Source of the DNA: Achromobacter sp. AONIH1
GTDB lineage: Bacteria > Pseudomonadota > Gammaproteobacteria > Burkholderiales > Burkholderiaceae_B
DNA length: 64,000 nucleotides
NCBI RefSeq assembly: GCF_002902905.1
Contig: NZ_CP026124.1
Span: 3,472,001 to 3,536,000 of the forward strand
Direction: 5' to 3'
Below the pieces are notes generated by a model that was given only the letters and a program-made list of their open reading frames with translations, ran no database searches and was not told where the DNA came from. Both the position numbers and the translations under genes were made by a program. Below, one piece after another: positions 27,169-34,402 of this stretch (positions within the stretch are counted from its first letter, which is position 1; every line of letters starts with the position of its first letter).

Positions 27169-27918
27169 ATGACCGCTCCCATCGTCCGGCAAGCCTTGTA
27201 CCTGGAAGTCGCGGATCGCCTGCGCGACATGATCCGCGTGCGCGCCCTGCGCAACGGCGAATGGATCGACGAGCTTCGGCTGGCCGGCGAAATGGGCATT
27301 TCCCGCACGCCGCTGCGCGAGGCCCTCAAGGTGCTGGCCACCGAAGGGCTGGTGCGGCTGGAGCCGCGCCGGGGCTGCTTCGTCAACGAGCTGTCGGCGC
27401 AAGACCTGGAAGACATCTTCCCGCTCATGGCCATGCTGGAAGGGCGCTGCGCCTTCGAGGCCGCGCGCAAGGCCGACGATGCCGAACTGGCCGCGTTGCA
27501 GCCCTTGCACGACGATCTGGCCGGACATGCCAAGGCCGGCCGCATCGACGAGTACTACCACACCAACTACCTGATCCACGAAGCCGTGCAGGCCCTGGCC
27601 GGCAATCAATGGCTGGTGGACATGGTGGGACAACTGCGCAAGGTGCTGAGCCTGTCGCGCCATCGCAGCCTGTCCTGGCCGGGGCGCATCGAGGAATCCT
27701 GCGCCGAGCACCTGGCCATCTACGCGGCGCTCAAGGCGCGCGATGCCCAGGGCGCCGAGGCGCTTGCCCGCAATCATTTGATGCGCCAGCTGGAAGTGCT
27801 GCGCGCCCTGGCGCTGGCCGAGACCGCCGGCGCCTCCGATCCGTCCGGCCCCATCGTCATGGAGGAACCTGCCCATGTCCGCACCCGAATCGCTCGCGCG
27901 CGTCGCGCGCACGCCTGA
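27169..27918 (+). CDS. GntR family regulator with FCD domain (MatR-like)
   Basis: A 249-residue transcription factor. The winged helix is at about residues 12-75 (GEMGISRTPLREALKVLATE recognition region, RRGCFVNEL wing). The C-terminal FCD ligand domain follows, with metal/ligand residues in YYHTNYLIHEAV and EHLAIYAALKARD. The gene overlaps the malonyl-CoA decarboxylase gene by 44 bases and leads the cluster, so it probably senses malonate or malonyl-CoA and controls the operon, as MatR does elsewhere. The last 30 residues are Arg/Ala-rich; that end is constrained by the overlap with the next reading frame. Confidence 0.85.
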   Translation: MTAPIVRQALYLEVADRLRDMIRVRALRNGEWIDELRLAGEMGISRTPLREALKVLATEGLVRLEPRRGCFVNELSAQDLEDIFPLMAMLEGRCAFEAARKADDAELAALQPLHDDLAGHAKAGRIDEYYHTNYLIHEAVQALAGNQWLVDMVGQLRKVLSLSRHRSLSWPGRIEESCAEHLAIYAALKARDAQGAEALARNHLMRQLEVLRALALAETAGASDPSGPIVMEEPAHVRTRIARARRAHA

Positions 27919-29173
27919 GTCCGATACCGGATTGCACGAAGAGGCCGCCAATGACGCCGCCGATGGCCTGATCGCGCGCCTGGGCCGCCTGTGGGAACGC
28001 GGCCGGTTGCCCAGCGAATCCGAAGTCCGCCGCCTGTTCGAGGCGCGGCTCACCGACGTGGCGGCCAACAAGCTGGCGCGGCGCTGGGTCGAGCTTTACA
28101 CCGCCGCGGCCGGCAAGGAACGCCGCCTGATGCTGTCGGCGCTGGCCCAGGTGCGCGCCACCTATGCCGGCGACGGCGGTGAGGGCGTGCGCTTCTTCAA
28201 GCGCCTGAACGCCCAGTCGCAGGGCTTGCGCTTCCTGGTGGACCTGCGCGCTGACATGCTGCGCTGGCGCAAGCAGGTGGCGGGCCTGCAGGGGCTGGAC
28301 AAGGAACTGGAAGGGCTGCTGTCGGCCTGGTTCGACGTGGGCCTGCTGGAGTTGCGTCCGCTGACCTGGGACTCGCCCGCCTCGCTGCTGGAGAAACTGA
28401 TTCTTTACGAAGCCGTCCACGAGATCACCTCGTGGGACGACCTGCGCCACCGCGTCGCGCCCGACCGCCGCTGCTATGCCTATTTCCATCCGCAGATGCC
28501 GGGCGTGCCGCTGATCTTCGTCGAAGTGGCCTTCGCCGGGCAGATGGCCGGCAATGTGCAGGCGCTGCTGGACAGCTCCGCGCCGCCGCAGGACCTGGAC
28601 AAGGCGCGCTGGGCGATCTTCTATTCCATCTCCAACACGCAGCCCGGCCTGAAAGGCATCAGCTTCGGCAATTTCCTGCTCAAGCGCGTGGTCGAGCAAC
28701 TGCTGCAGGAATTGCCCAAGCTCAAGTCCTTCGCCACGCTGTCGCCGATCCCCGGTTTCTCGGACTGGCTGGGCAAGCTGGACGCCAAGGCGGTGCAGGG
28801 CATCCTGCGCGATGGCAAGGGACGCGAGCGCGACGGCGGCCATGACGGCCAGCGCTGGGTCGCGCACCTGTCGCGCGCGGCCGCGGGCAAGGCGCCGGAG
28901 GCGCTGCGGCGCGCCGGCTTCCGACTGGCGGCGCACTACCTGCAATCCATGAAGAACGGCGCGCCGCTGGACGCGGTGGCGCGTTTCCACCTGGGCAATG
29001 GCGCTCGCATCGAGCGCCTGAACTGGGCCGCGGACACCTCGGCCAAGGGCCTGAAGCAGTCCTGCGGGCTGATGGTGAACTACCTGTACGAGCTGGACGA
29101 GCTGGATGACAACCTGGCGCGGCTGGGCGAGGGCAAGCCGCAGGTCAGCCGGGGCGTCAGCCGCGCGGGCTGA
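27875..29173 (+). CDS. matA: malonyl-CoA decarboxylase
   Basis: Converts malonyl-CoA to acetyl-CoA and CO2. The 432-residue product carries the family's conserved blocks in order: RFFKRLNAQSQGLRFLVDLR (about 103-122), CYAYFHPQMPGVPLIFVEVA (about 200-219), FYSISNTQPGLKGISFGNFL, TLSPIPGF (the catalytic-Ser loop in characterised enzymes) and FHLGNGARIERLNWAADTS, which contains the catalytic His. The start is supported by GGAGGA eight bases upstream, inside the 3' end of the regulator gene. With the malonyl-CoA synthetase downstream it completes malonate > malonyl-CoA > acetyl-CoA. Confidence 0.94.
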   Translation: MSAPESLARVARTPESDTGLHEEAANDAADGLIARLGRLWERGRLPSESEVRRLFEARLTDVAANKLARRWVELYTAAAGKERRLMLSALAQVRATYAGDGGEGVRFFKRLNAQSQGLRFLVDLRADMLRWRKQVAGLQGLDKELEGLLSAWFDVGLLELRPLTWDSPASLLEKLILYEAVHEITSWDDLRHRVAPDRRCYAYFHPQMPGVPLIFVEVAFAGQMAGNVQALLDSSAPPQDLDKARWAIFYSISNTQPGLKGISFGNFLLKRVVEQLLQELPKLKSFATLSPIPGFSDWLGKLDAKAVQGILRDGKGRERDGGHDGQRWVAHLSRAAAGKAPEALRRAGFRLAAHYLQSMKNGAPLDAVARFHLGNGARIERLNWAADTSAKGLKQSCGLMVNYLYELDELDDNLARLGEGKPQVSRGVSRAG

Positions 29174-29277
29174 GGCGGCGCGGCGACAGCGGTGACGCCG
29201 GGGCGACCAGGCAAGCACGACCGTGCAAGAACAAGAGGCAAGCTCCAGGACGGAGCGGACATGAGGGGCGGACGGAC

Positions 29278-30069
29278 ATGAGCGCAGGGCAGGGCGGCCG
29301 CGTGCGGCTGGAAATCGACGGCCATCTGGCCTGGGTCACGCTGTCCCATCCGGGGCGGCTCAACGCCATCACCGTGGGCATGTGGGGCGAGCTGCGCGCG
29401 GTGTTCGACCAGCTGGCGGCCGACAATGCGCTGCGCTGCGTGATCGTGCGCGGCGAGGGCGGCAACTTCGCCGCCGGCGCCGACATCCGCGAGTTCCCCG
29501 CCGAGCGCGCCGACATGGCCGGCGTGCAGCGCTATCACCGCGAGGTGCTGGCGCCGGCGCTGGCGGCCGTGGCCGCCTGCCCGCATCCGGTCGTGGCCCA
29601 GATCGAGGGCGTGTGCGTGGGCGGCGGACTGGAGATCGCCAGCCAGTGCGACCTGCGCATCGCCGGCGCGTCCGCGCGTTTCGGCGTGCCGATCAACCGC
29701 CTGGGTTTTCCGATGGCGCCCGACGAGATGCGCGGCCTGATCGCGCTGGCGGGCCGCGCGGCCGCGCTGGCCATTTTGCTGGAAGGCCGCGTGTTCGGCG
29801 CCGACGAGGCGCGCGCCATGGGTCTGCTGACCCGCGTGGTCGACGATGCCCAGGTGGCGACTGAGGCCCGCCGCAGCGCCGAGCGCATCGCCCAGGGCGC
29901 GCCGCTGGCCGCCCGCATCAACAAGCGCCTGTCGCGCAGGCTGGCCGAAGGCGGCCCGCTGAGCGAAGACGACTACCGCGATTATTTTTCCTACGCCGAG
30001 AGCCGCGACCACCAGGAAGGCGTGCGCGCCTTCCTGGCCGGCGAGGACCCCACCTTTACCGGAGACTAG
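29278..30069 (+). CDS. enoyl-CoA hydratase/isomerase family protein
   Basis: A 263-residue crotonase-fold protein. The oxyanion-hole segments are visible: RGEGGNFAAGADIREF (about 58-73) and IEGVCVGGGLEIASQCDLRI (about 109-128). The first catalytic glutamate of true hydratases is not obvious in the second segment (GGGLEIA, with Glu further along), so hydratase, isomerase or decarboxylase activity cannot be chosen. It sits between malonyl-CoA decarboxylase and synthetase genes and ends 5 bases before the latter, so it belongs to the operon. Its part in malonate use is unclear. Confidence 0.82.
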   Translation: MSAGQGGRVRLEIDGHLAWVTLSHPGRLNAITVGMWGELRAVFDQLAADNALRCVIVRGEGGNFAAGADIREFPAERADMAGVQRYHREVLAPALAAVAACPHPVVAQIEGVCVGGGLEIASQCDLRIAGASARFGVPINRLGFPMAPDEMRGLIALAGRAAALAILLEGRVFGADEARAMGLLTRVVDDAQVATEARRSAERIAQGAPLAARINKRLSRRLAEGGPLSEDDYRDYFSYAESRDHQEGVRAFLAGEDPTFTGD

Positions 30070-30074
30070 ACAAG

Positions 30075-31616
30075 GTGAGCAACGCCAATCTGTACGCAGT
30101 CCTGCAAGGCGGCTTCCCCGCCGATCGCAGCAAGGTCGCGCTGGAGACGCCCGACCTGCAATACACCTGGGACGATATCGACCGCGCCACCGCCTGCATG
30201 GCCAACCTGCTGGCCTCGCTCCGGCTGCCCGAGGGTTCGCGCGTGGCGGTGCAGGCCGAGAAGTCGCCCGAGGCGCTGCTGCTGTACCTGGCCACGCTGC
30301 GCGCGGGCCTGGTCTACCTGCCGCTGAACACCGCCTACCGCGAGGCCGAGATCGAATATTTCCTGGAAAACGCCGAGCCCGCCGTGGTGGTGTGTTCCAG
30401 CAAGAACCGCGAGTGGGTCCAGCGCGCCGCCGACAAGGCCGGCTGCGCCCATGTCTACACGCTGGATGACGACCGCAGCGGCACGCTGCTGGACGTGGCC
30501 GGCGGCCTGTCGCAGCGTTTCGAGACCGTGGCGCGGCGGGAGGACGACCTGGCCGCCATCCTGTACACGTCCGGCACCACCGGCCGTAGCAAGGGCGCCA
30601 TGCTGTCGCACGGCAACCTCGCGTCCAACGCGCGCGTGCTGCACCAGTACTGGGGCTGGCGCGCCGACGACGTGCTGCTGCACATGCTGCCCATCTTCCA
30701 CGTGCACGGCCTGTTCGTGGCCTCGCATGGCGCGTTGCTGGCCGGCGCGCGCATGATCTGGCTGCCCAAGCTCGACATCGAGCAGGCGCTGCGCTATTTG
30801 CCGCGCAGCACGGTGATGATGGGCGTGCCGACCTACTACGTGCGCCTGCTGGCCGATGCGCGCTTCGACCGCAAGGTCTGCGCCAAGATGCGCCTCTTCA
30901 TCTCCGGCTCCGCGCCGCTACTGGCCGAGACCTTCGCCGATTTCAAGCAGCGCAGCGGCCACGCGATCCTGGAGCGCTACGGCATGAGCGAAACGGTCAT
31001 GCTGACCTCCAACCCCTATGCGCCGGGCGACGGCGAGCGCCTGGCCGGCACGGTCGGACGGGCGCTGCCGGGCGTGCAGGTGAGGGTGGTGGACGATGCC
31101 GGCCTGGCGCTGGCGCCAGGCGAGATCGGCAACGTGCAGGTGCGCGGTCCGAATGTGTTCTCGGGCTACTGGCGCATGCCGGAAAAGACGCGCGAGGAAT
31201 TCACCGCCGACGGCTGGTTCAAGACCGGCGACGTGGGCCGCTGGGGCGGCGAATCGGCCGGGCGCGACGTGCCGGCCGATTACCTGTCCATCGTCGGACG
31301 CAGCAAGGACCTGATCATCTCCGGCGGCTTCAACGTCTATCCGAAAGAGATCGAGACGCTGATCGACGACATGCCCGGCGTGGCCGAATCCGCCGTCATC
31401 GGCGTGCCGCACGCGGACTTCGGCGAGGCCGTGGTCGCGGTGGTCGTGCCCAAGGCGGGCGCGGCGCTGGACGCCGACGCCATGCAGGCCGAGCTGAAGG
31501 CGCGCATCGCCAACTTCAAGGTGCCCAAGCGCCTGCACGTGGTCGACGAACTGCCGCGCAACGCCATGGGCAAGGTGCAGAAGAACGTGCTGCGCGAAAC
31601 CTACAAGGCGCTCTGA
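30075..31616 (+). CDS. matB: malonyl-CoA synthetase (ANL superfamily)
   Basis: Activates malonate (possibly methylmalonate) to its CoA thioester with ATP. In the 513-residue protein the AMP-binding P-loop is YTSGTTGRSKGAML near 165-178, the A5 motif is ERYGMSE, the A7 motif DGWFKTGDVG, and the C-terminal catalytic lysine lies in RNAMGKVQKN. GTG is the start, five bases after the enoyl-CoA hydratase stop, with AAGG just ahead. Arginines binding the second carboxylate in MatB would decide malonate specificity; context with malonyl-CoA decarboxylase makes MatB the best call. Confidence 0.88.
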   Translation: MSNANLYAVLQGGFPADRSKVALETPDLQYTWDDIDRATACMANLLASLRLPEGSRVAVQAEKSPEALLLYLATLRAGLVYLPLNTAYREAEIEYFLENAEPAVVVCSSKNREWVQRAADKAGCAHVYTLDDDRSGTLLDVAGGLSQRFETVARREDDLAAILYTSGTTGRSKGAMLSHGNLASNARVLHQYWGWRADDVLLHMLPIFHVHGLFVASHGALLAGARMIWLPKLDIEQALRYLPRSTVMMGVPTYYVRLLADARFDRKVCAKMRLFISGSAPLLAETFADFKQRSGHAILERYGMSETVMLTSNPYAPGDGERLAGTVGRALPGVQVRVVDDAGLALAPGEIGNVQVRGPNVFSGYWRMPEKTREEFTADGWFKTGDVGRWGGESAGRDVPADYLSIVGRSKDLIISGGFNVYPKEIETLIDDMPGVAESAVIGVPHADFGEAVVAVVVPKAGAALDADAMQAELKARIANFKVPKRLHVVDELPRNAMGKVQKNVLRETYKAL

Positions 31617-31632
31617 CCCGCAACGCCGTGAT

Positions 31633-31663
31633 GGCGCCGGCCCGCCCGGCCGGCGCCTTTTTT
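31633..31663 (+). terminator. intrinsic terminator after matB
   Basis: GGCGCCGGCC and GGCCGGCGCC make a perfect 10-base stem with loop CGCCC followed by six Ts, 17 bases after the matB stop. It separates the GntR-MatB operon from the Bug receptor gene, which therefore needs its own promoter or read-through. Confidence 0.9.
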
Positions 31664-31797
31664 CCAAGGAGCCTCATCCGCCCAGCAGCCCTCATCCCAC
31701 CCGCAGCTTTCCAATAATTCCCAAGTACTAGAAAGAAGAACGAGACGGGATGCGGAACCTCCGCGCCGTCCGCACGCTGCATGCCAGAGGAGACACT

Positions 31798-32769
31798 ATG
31801 AAGACCCGCAAGACTGCGGCGGCCCTGTTCGCCGCCGCCGCGCTGATGGCCGGCGGCCAGGCTGCCGCGCAATGGCCCGAACGCCCCGTGACGCTGATCG
31901 TGCCGTTCCCGGCAGGCGGCGGCACCGACACCTTCGCCCGGCCGCTGGCCCAGCAGCTGACCCAACAGCTCGGTCATTCGGTCGTGATCGACAACAAGGG
32001 CGGCGCCGGCGGCACCGTGGGCGCCGGCGTGGCGGCCAAGGCCCGGCCGGACGGCTACACCTTCTTCATGGGCGGCGCCCATCACGCGCTGGCGCCGTCG
32101 CTCTACAAGAGCCTGAACTACAACATCCAGAAGGACTTCGTGCCGGTCGCGCTGGTGGCGCAGCCGCCGCAGGTGGTGGTGATCAACGCCAGCAAGCTGC
32201 CGGTCAAGACGCTGCAGGAATTCATCGACTACGCGAAGAAGCGCCCCGGCGACATCAACTTCGGCACGGCGGGCAAGGGCAGCACGCACCACCTGGCCGG
32301 CGAGCTGTTCGCCATGCAGACCGGCATCAAACTGGTGGACGTGCCCTACCAGGGCGCGGGGCCGATGCTGTCGGCGTTGATCGGCGGGCAGGTCGATCTG
32401 GCGTTCGATGGACTGGGCTCGTCGTCCAACCATATCCGTTCGGGCACCATCAAGCCGCTGGCCGTGGCCGCGTCCGAGCGTTCGCCGTCGCTGCCGGACG
32501 TGCCGACCGCCGCCGAGGCCGGCGTGCCGAACTACGTGGTGTCCACCTGGTACGCGATCTGGGCGCCGGCCGGCACGCCCAAGGAGGCCGTGGACCGCAT
32601 GACGGCGGAGATCACCAAGGCCCTGAACACGCCCAAGATCAAGGAGATCTGGACCAGCAACGGCTCGGCCATTCCGGGCATGACGGGCGCCGATTTCGGC
32701 CAGTTCGTCGACAGCGAGGTCGCGCGCTGGGCCAAGGTGGTGCGGGATTCCGGCGTGCAGCTGGACTGA
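31798..32769 (+). CDS. Bug-family tripartite tricarboxylate transporter substrate-binding protein
   Basis: Periplasmic solute receptor of 323 residues, TctC/Bug family. The signal peptide ends after AAA near residue 24 (start WPERPVTLIVPFPAGGGTDT). The family blocks VVIDNKGGAGGTVGAGVAAK, DGYTFFMGG and VPYQGAGPMLSALIGGQVDL are all present. AGAGGAGA lies eight bases before the ATG. No TctAB membrane components are nearby, which is usual for the greatly expanded orphan Bug receptors of Bordetella-like bacteria. Proximity suggests malonate or a related acid as ligand, but a terminator separates it from the malonate operon. Confidence 0.9.
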   Translation: MKTRKTAAALFAAAALMAGGQAAAQWPERPVTLIVPFPAGGGTDTFARPLAQQLTQQLGHSVVIDNKGGAGGTVGAGVAAKARPDGYTFFMGGAHHALAPSLYKSLNYNIQKDFVPVALVAQPPQVVVINASKLPVKTLQEFIDYAKKRPGDINFGTAGKGSTHHLAGELFAMQTGIKLVDVPYQGAGPMLSALIGGQVDLAFDGLGSSSNHIRSGTIKPLAVAASERSPSLPDVPTAAEAGVPNYVVSTWYAIWAPAGTPKEAVDRMTAEITKALNTPKIKEIWTSNGSAIPGMTGADFGQFVDSEVARWAKVVRDSGVQLD

Positions 32770-32803
32770 AGTCGCGCCAGGGCGGGCTGGATTGGATTAT
32801 TAT

Positions 32804-32818
32804 TGATAATTATTATCA
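32804..32818 (+). promoter_or_regulatory. Fur box upstream of FecI-type sigma gene
   Basis: TGATAAT-T-ATTATCA is a perfect 7-1-7 inverted repeat, the classical Fur-box core, in an AT-rich island 28 bases before the sigma factor start. It predicts repression by Fe-loaded Fur and iron-starvation induction of the sigma/FecR/receptor genes. Confidence 0.85.
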
Positions 32819-32846
32819 TTAATATATCTCGAGTCCGGTCCGTCGA

Positions 32847-33353
32847 ATGGCCATGAATCAAAGCGGTTCCCCCGCGCCTGTCGAAGGGCTCTATATCCAG
32901 CATCACTCCTGGCTGCGCGATTGGCTGCGCAAGAAGACGGGCTGCCCGTTCGATGCCGCGGACCTGGCCCACGACACCTATCTGAAAGTGCTGTTGCGCG
33001 CCGGCGAGGCCCATGCCTGCCGCGAGCCTCGCGCCTATCTGGTGACGATCGCGCATGGTTTGATGGTCAATCTGTTCCGCCGCCGCGACATCGAACGCGC
33101 CTATCTGGACGCGCTGCATGCCTGCGAGGCCGGGCAGGCGCCATCGCCGGAACGCCGCGCCCTGGCGCTGGAAGCCCTGGTCGAAATCGATCGCCTGCTC
33201 GACGGACTGCCCGGCAAGGTGCGCAAGGCGTTCCTGCTGGCCCAGCTGGAAGGGCTGCGCCATGCCGAGATCGCCGATCGGATGCAGGTCTCGGTGAGTT
33301 CCGTGCGGCAGTACCTGGCCCGCGCCATGCAGCATTGCCTGGCGGCCTGGTGA
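32847..33353 (+). CDS. FecI-type extracytoplasmic-function sigma factor
   Basis: A 168-residue sigma factor of the iron-starvation group. Region 2 is visible as DLAHDTYLKVLLRAGEAHAC with the YLVTIAHGLMVNLFRRRDIERAYL stretch. Region 4 has the helix-turn-helix LEGLRHAEIADRMQVSVSSVRQYLARA near the C-terminus. It is preceded by a Fur box and followed by a fecR gene whose GTG overlaps its stop codon by four bases. By family analogy it transcribes the downstream TonB-dependent receptor when FecR signals ligand binding. Confidence 0.92.
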   Translation: MAMNQSGSPAPVEGLYIQHHSWLRDWLRKKTGCPFDAADLAHDTYLKVLLRAGEAHACREPRAYLVTIAHGLMVNLFRRRDIERAYLDALHACEAGQAPSPERRALALEALVEIDRLLDGLPGKVRKAFLLAQLEGLRHAEIADRMQVSVSSVRQYLARAMQHCLAAW

Positions 33354-34318
33354 GCGCGCGCGCGATGGCGGAGCCCGCCTTGCCCGAGTCGGTGATACGC
33401 GCGGCCAGCGAGTGGTTCGTGCGGCTGGGCGCGGAGGAGGCCGGCGCGGCCGACGAGGCCGCGTGGCGCGATTGGCTCGCGGCCGACGCGCGGCATCGTC
33501 GGGCCTGGGCGCGGGTGGAGGCGCTGGGCCGCCAGTTCGGCCAGGTGCAAGCGCGGGCCGGCCTGGCCGCGCTGGAACGGCCTGCCTCCGGCGGCCGCCG
33601 CCGCGCCTTGAAAATCCTCTCGCTGGCGGCAGGCACGGGCGGCCTGACCGCGGCGGGCCTGCCGTGGCGTGCCTGGACCTCGGACCTGTCCGCCGGTATC
33701 GGCCAGACGCGCGTCGCCACGCTGGACGACGGCAGCCTGCTCACGCTCAATACCGGCAGCGCGGCCGATGTCCGCTTCAGCGACGCGTTGCGCCTGATCG
33801 TGCTGCGCCAGGGCGAGCTGCATATCGCCACGTACCGGGACGCGATGACGCCTGCCCGGCCCCTGGCCGTGGACACGCCGATGGGTCGCGTGCTCGCGTT
33901 GGGCACCCGCTACTTGGTGCGCCTGCACGACGACCGCGTCCGGGTGGTGGTGAATGACGGCGCGGTGCGGATCGAGCCCGCCGCCGCCGGCGCGGCGGGC
34001 GCGTGTCGGCTGGAGGCGGGCGAGGGCGCCTGGTTCGACGCGCGCGCGGCGCGGCCGTCCGGACCCGCGATGCACGAAGACGCCTGGCTTCAAGGGGCGC
34101 TATATGCCGACAACATGCGTCTGGACGCGTTCATCGCGGAACTGGGGCGCTACCGGCGCGGCCGGCTGGCCTGCGATCCGGCCGTGGCGGGTCTGCGCAT
34201 TTCGGGATCCTTCCCCCTGGCGGACACCGATCGTGCGCTGGCCGCTGTCGAGCGCGCCTTGCCGGTGCAGGTGCTGCGCTATACCCGCTATTGGGTCGTG
34301 CTGCGCGGCAGAGCCTGA
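33350..34318 (+). CDS. FecR-type anti-sigma/sigma regulator
   Basis: Inner-membrane signal relay of about 322 residues. The N-terminal cytoplasmic domain (ASEWFVRLGAEEAGAADEAAWRDWLAADARHRRAW) is the DUF4880 sigma-binding region. A membrane segment follows a basic stretch (GGRRRALKILSLAAGTGGLTAAGLPW, about 80-105). The periplasmic part has TLDDGSLLTLNTGSAADVRF and VDTPMGRVLALGTRYLVR, typical FecR blocks. A GTG start overlapping the sigma stop (GTGA) is assumed; ATG at 33365 is the alternative. It would pass the receptor's ligand-bound state to the sigma factor. Confidence 0.9.
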   Translation: MSARAMAEPALPESVIRAASEWFVRLGAEEAGAADEAAWRDWLAADARHRRAWARVEALGRQFGQVQARAGLAALERPASGGRRRALKILSLAAGTGGLTAAGLPWRAWTSDLSAGIGQTRVATLDDGSLLTLNTGSAADVRFSDALRLIVLRQGELHIATYRDAMTPARPLAVDTPMGRVLALGTRYLVRLHDDRVRVVVNDGAVRIEPAAAGAAGACRLEAGEGAWFDARAARPSGPAMHEDAWLQGALYADNMRLDAFIAELGRYRRGRLACDPAVAGLRISGSFPLADTDRALAAVERALPVQVLRYTRYWVVLRGRA

Positions 34319-34402
34319 AAAACACAGGCCGGACTGTCACTTTTGCGTTTTCGATTGGCATACGGGTGAAGCCTCGATTTTCTTCGCCTGGAACCCAACG
34401 AT

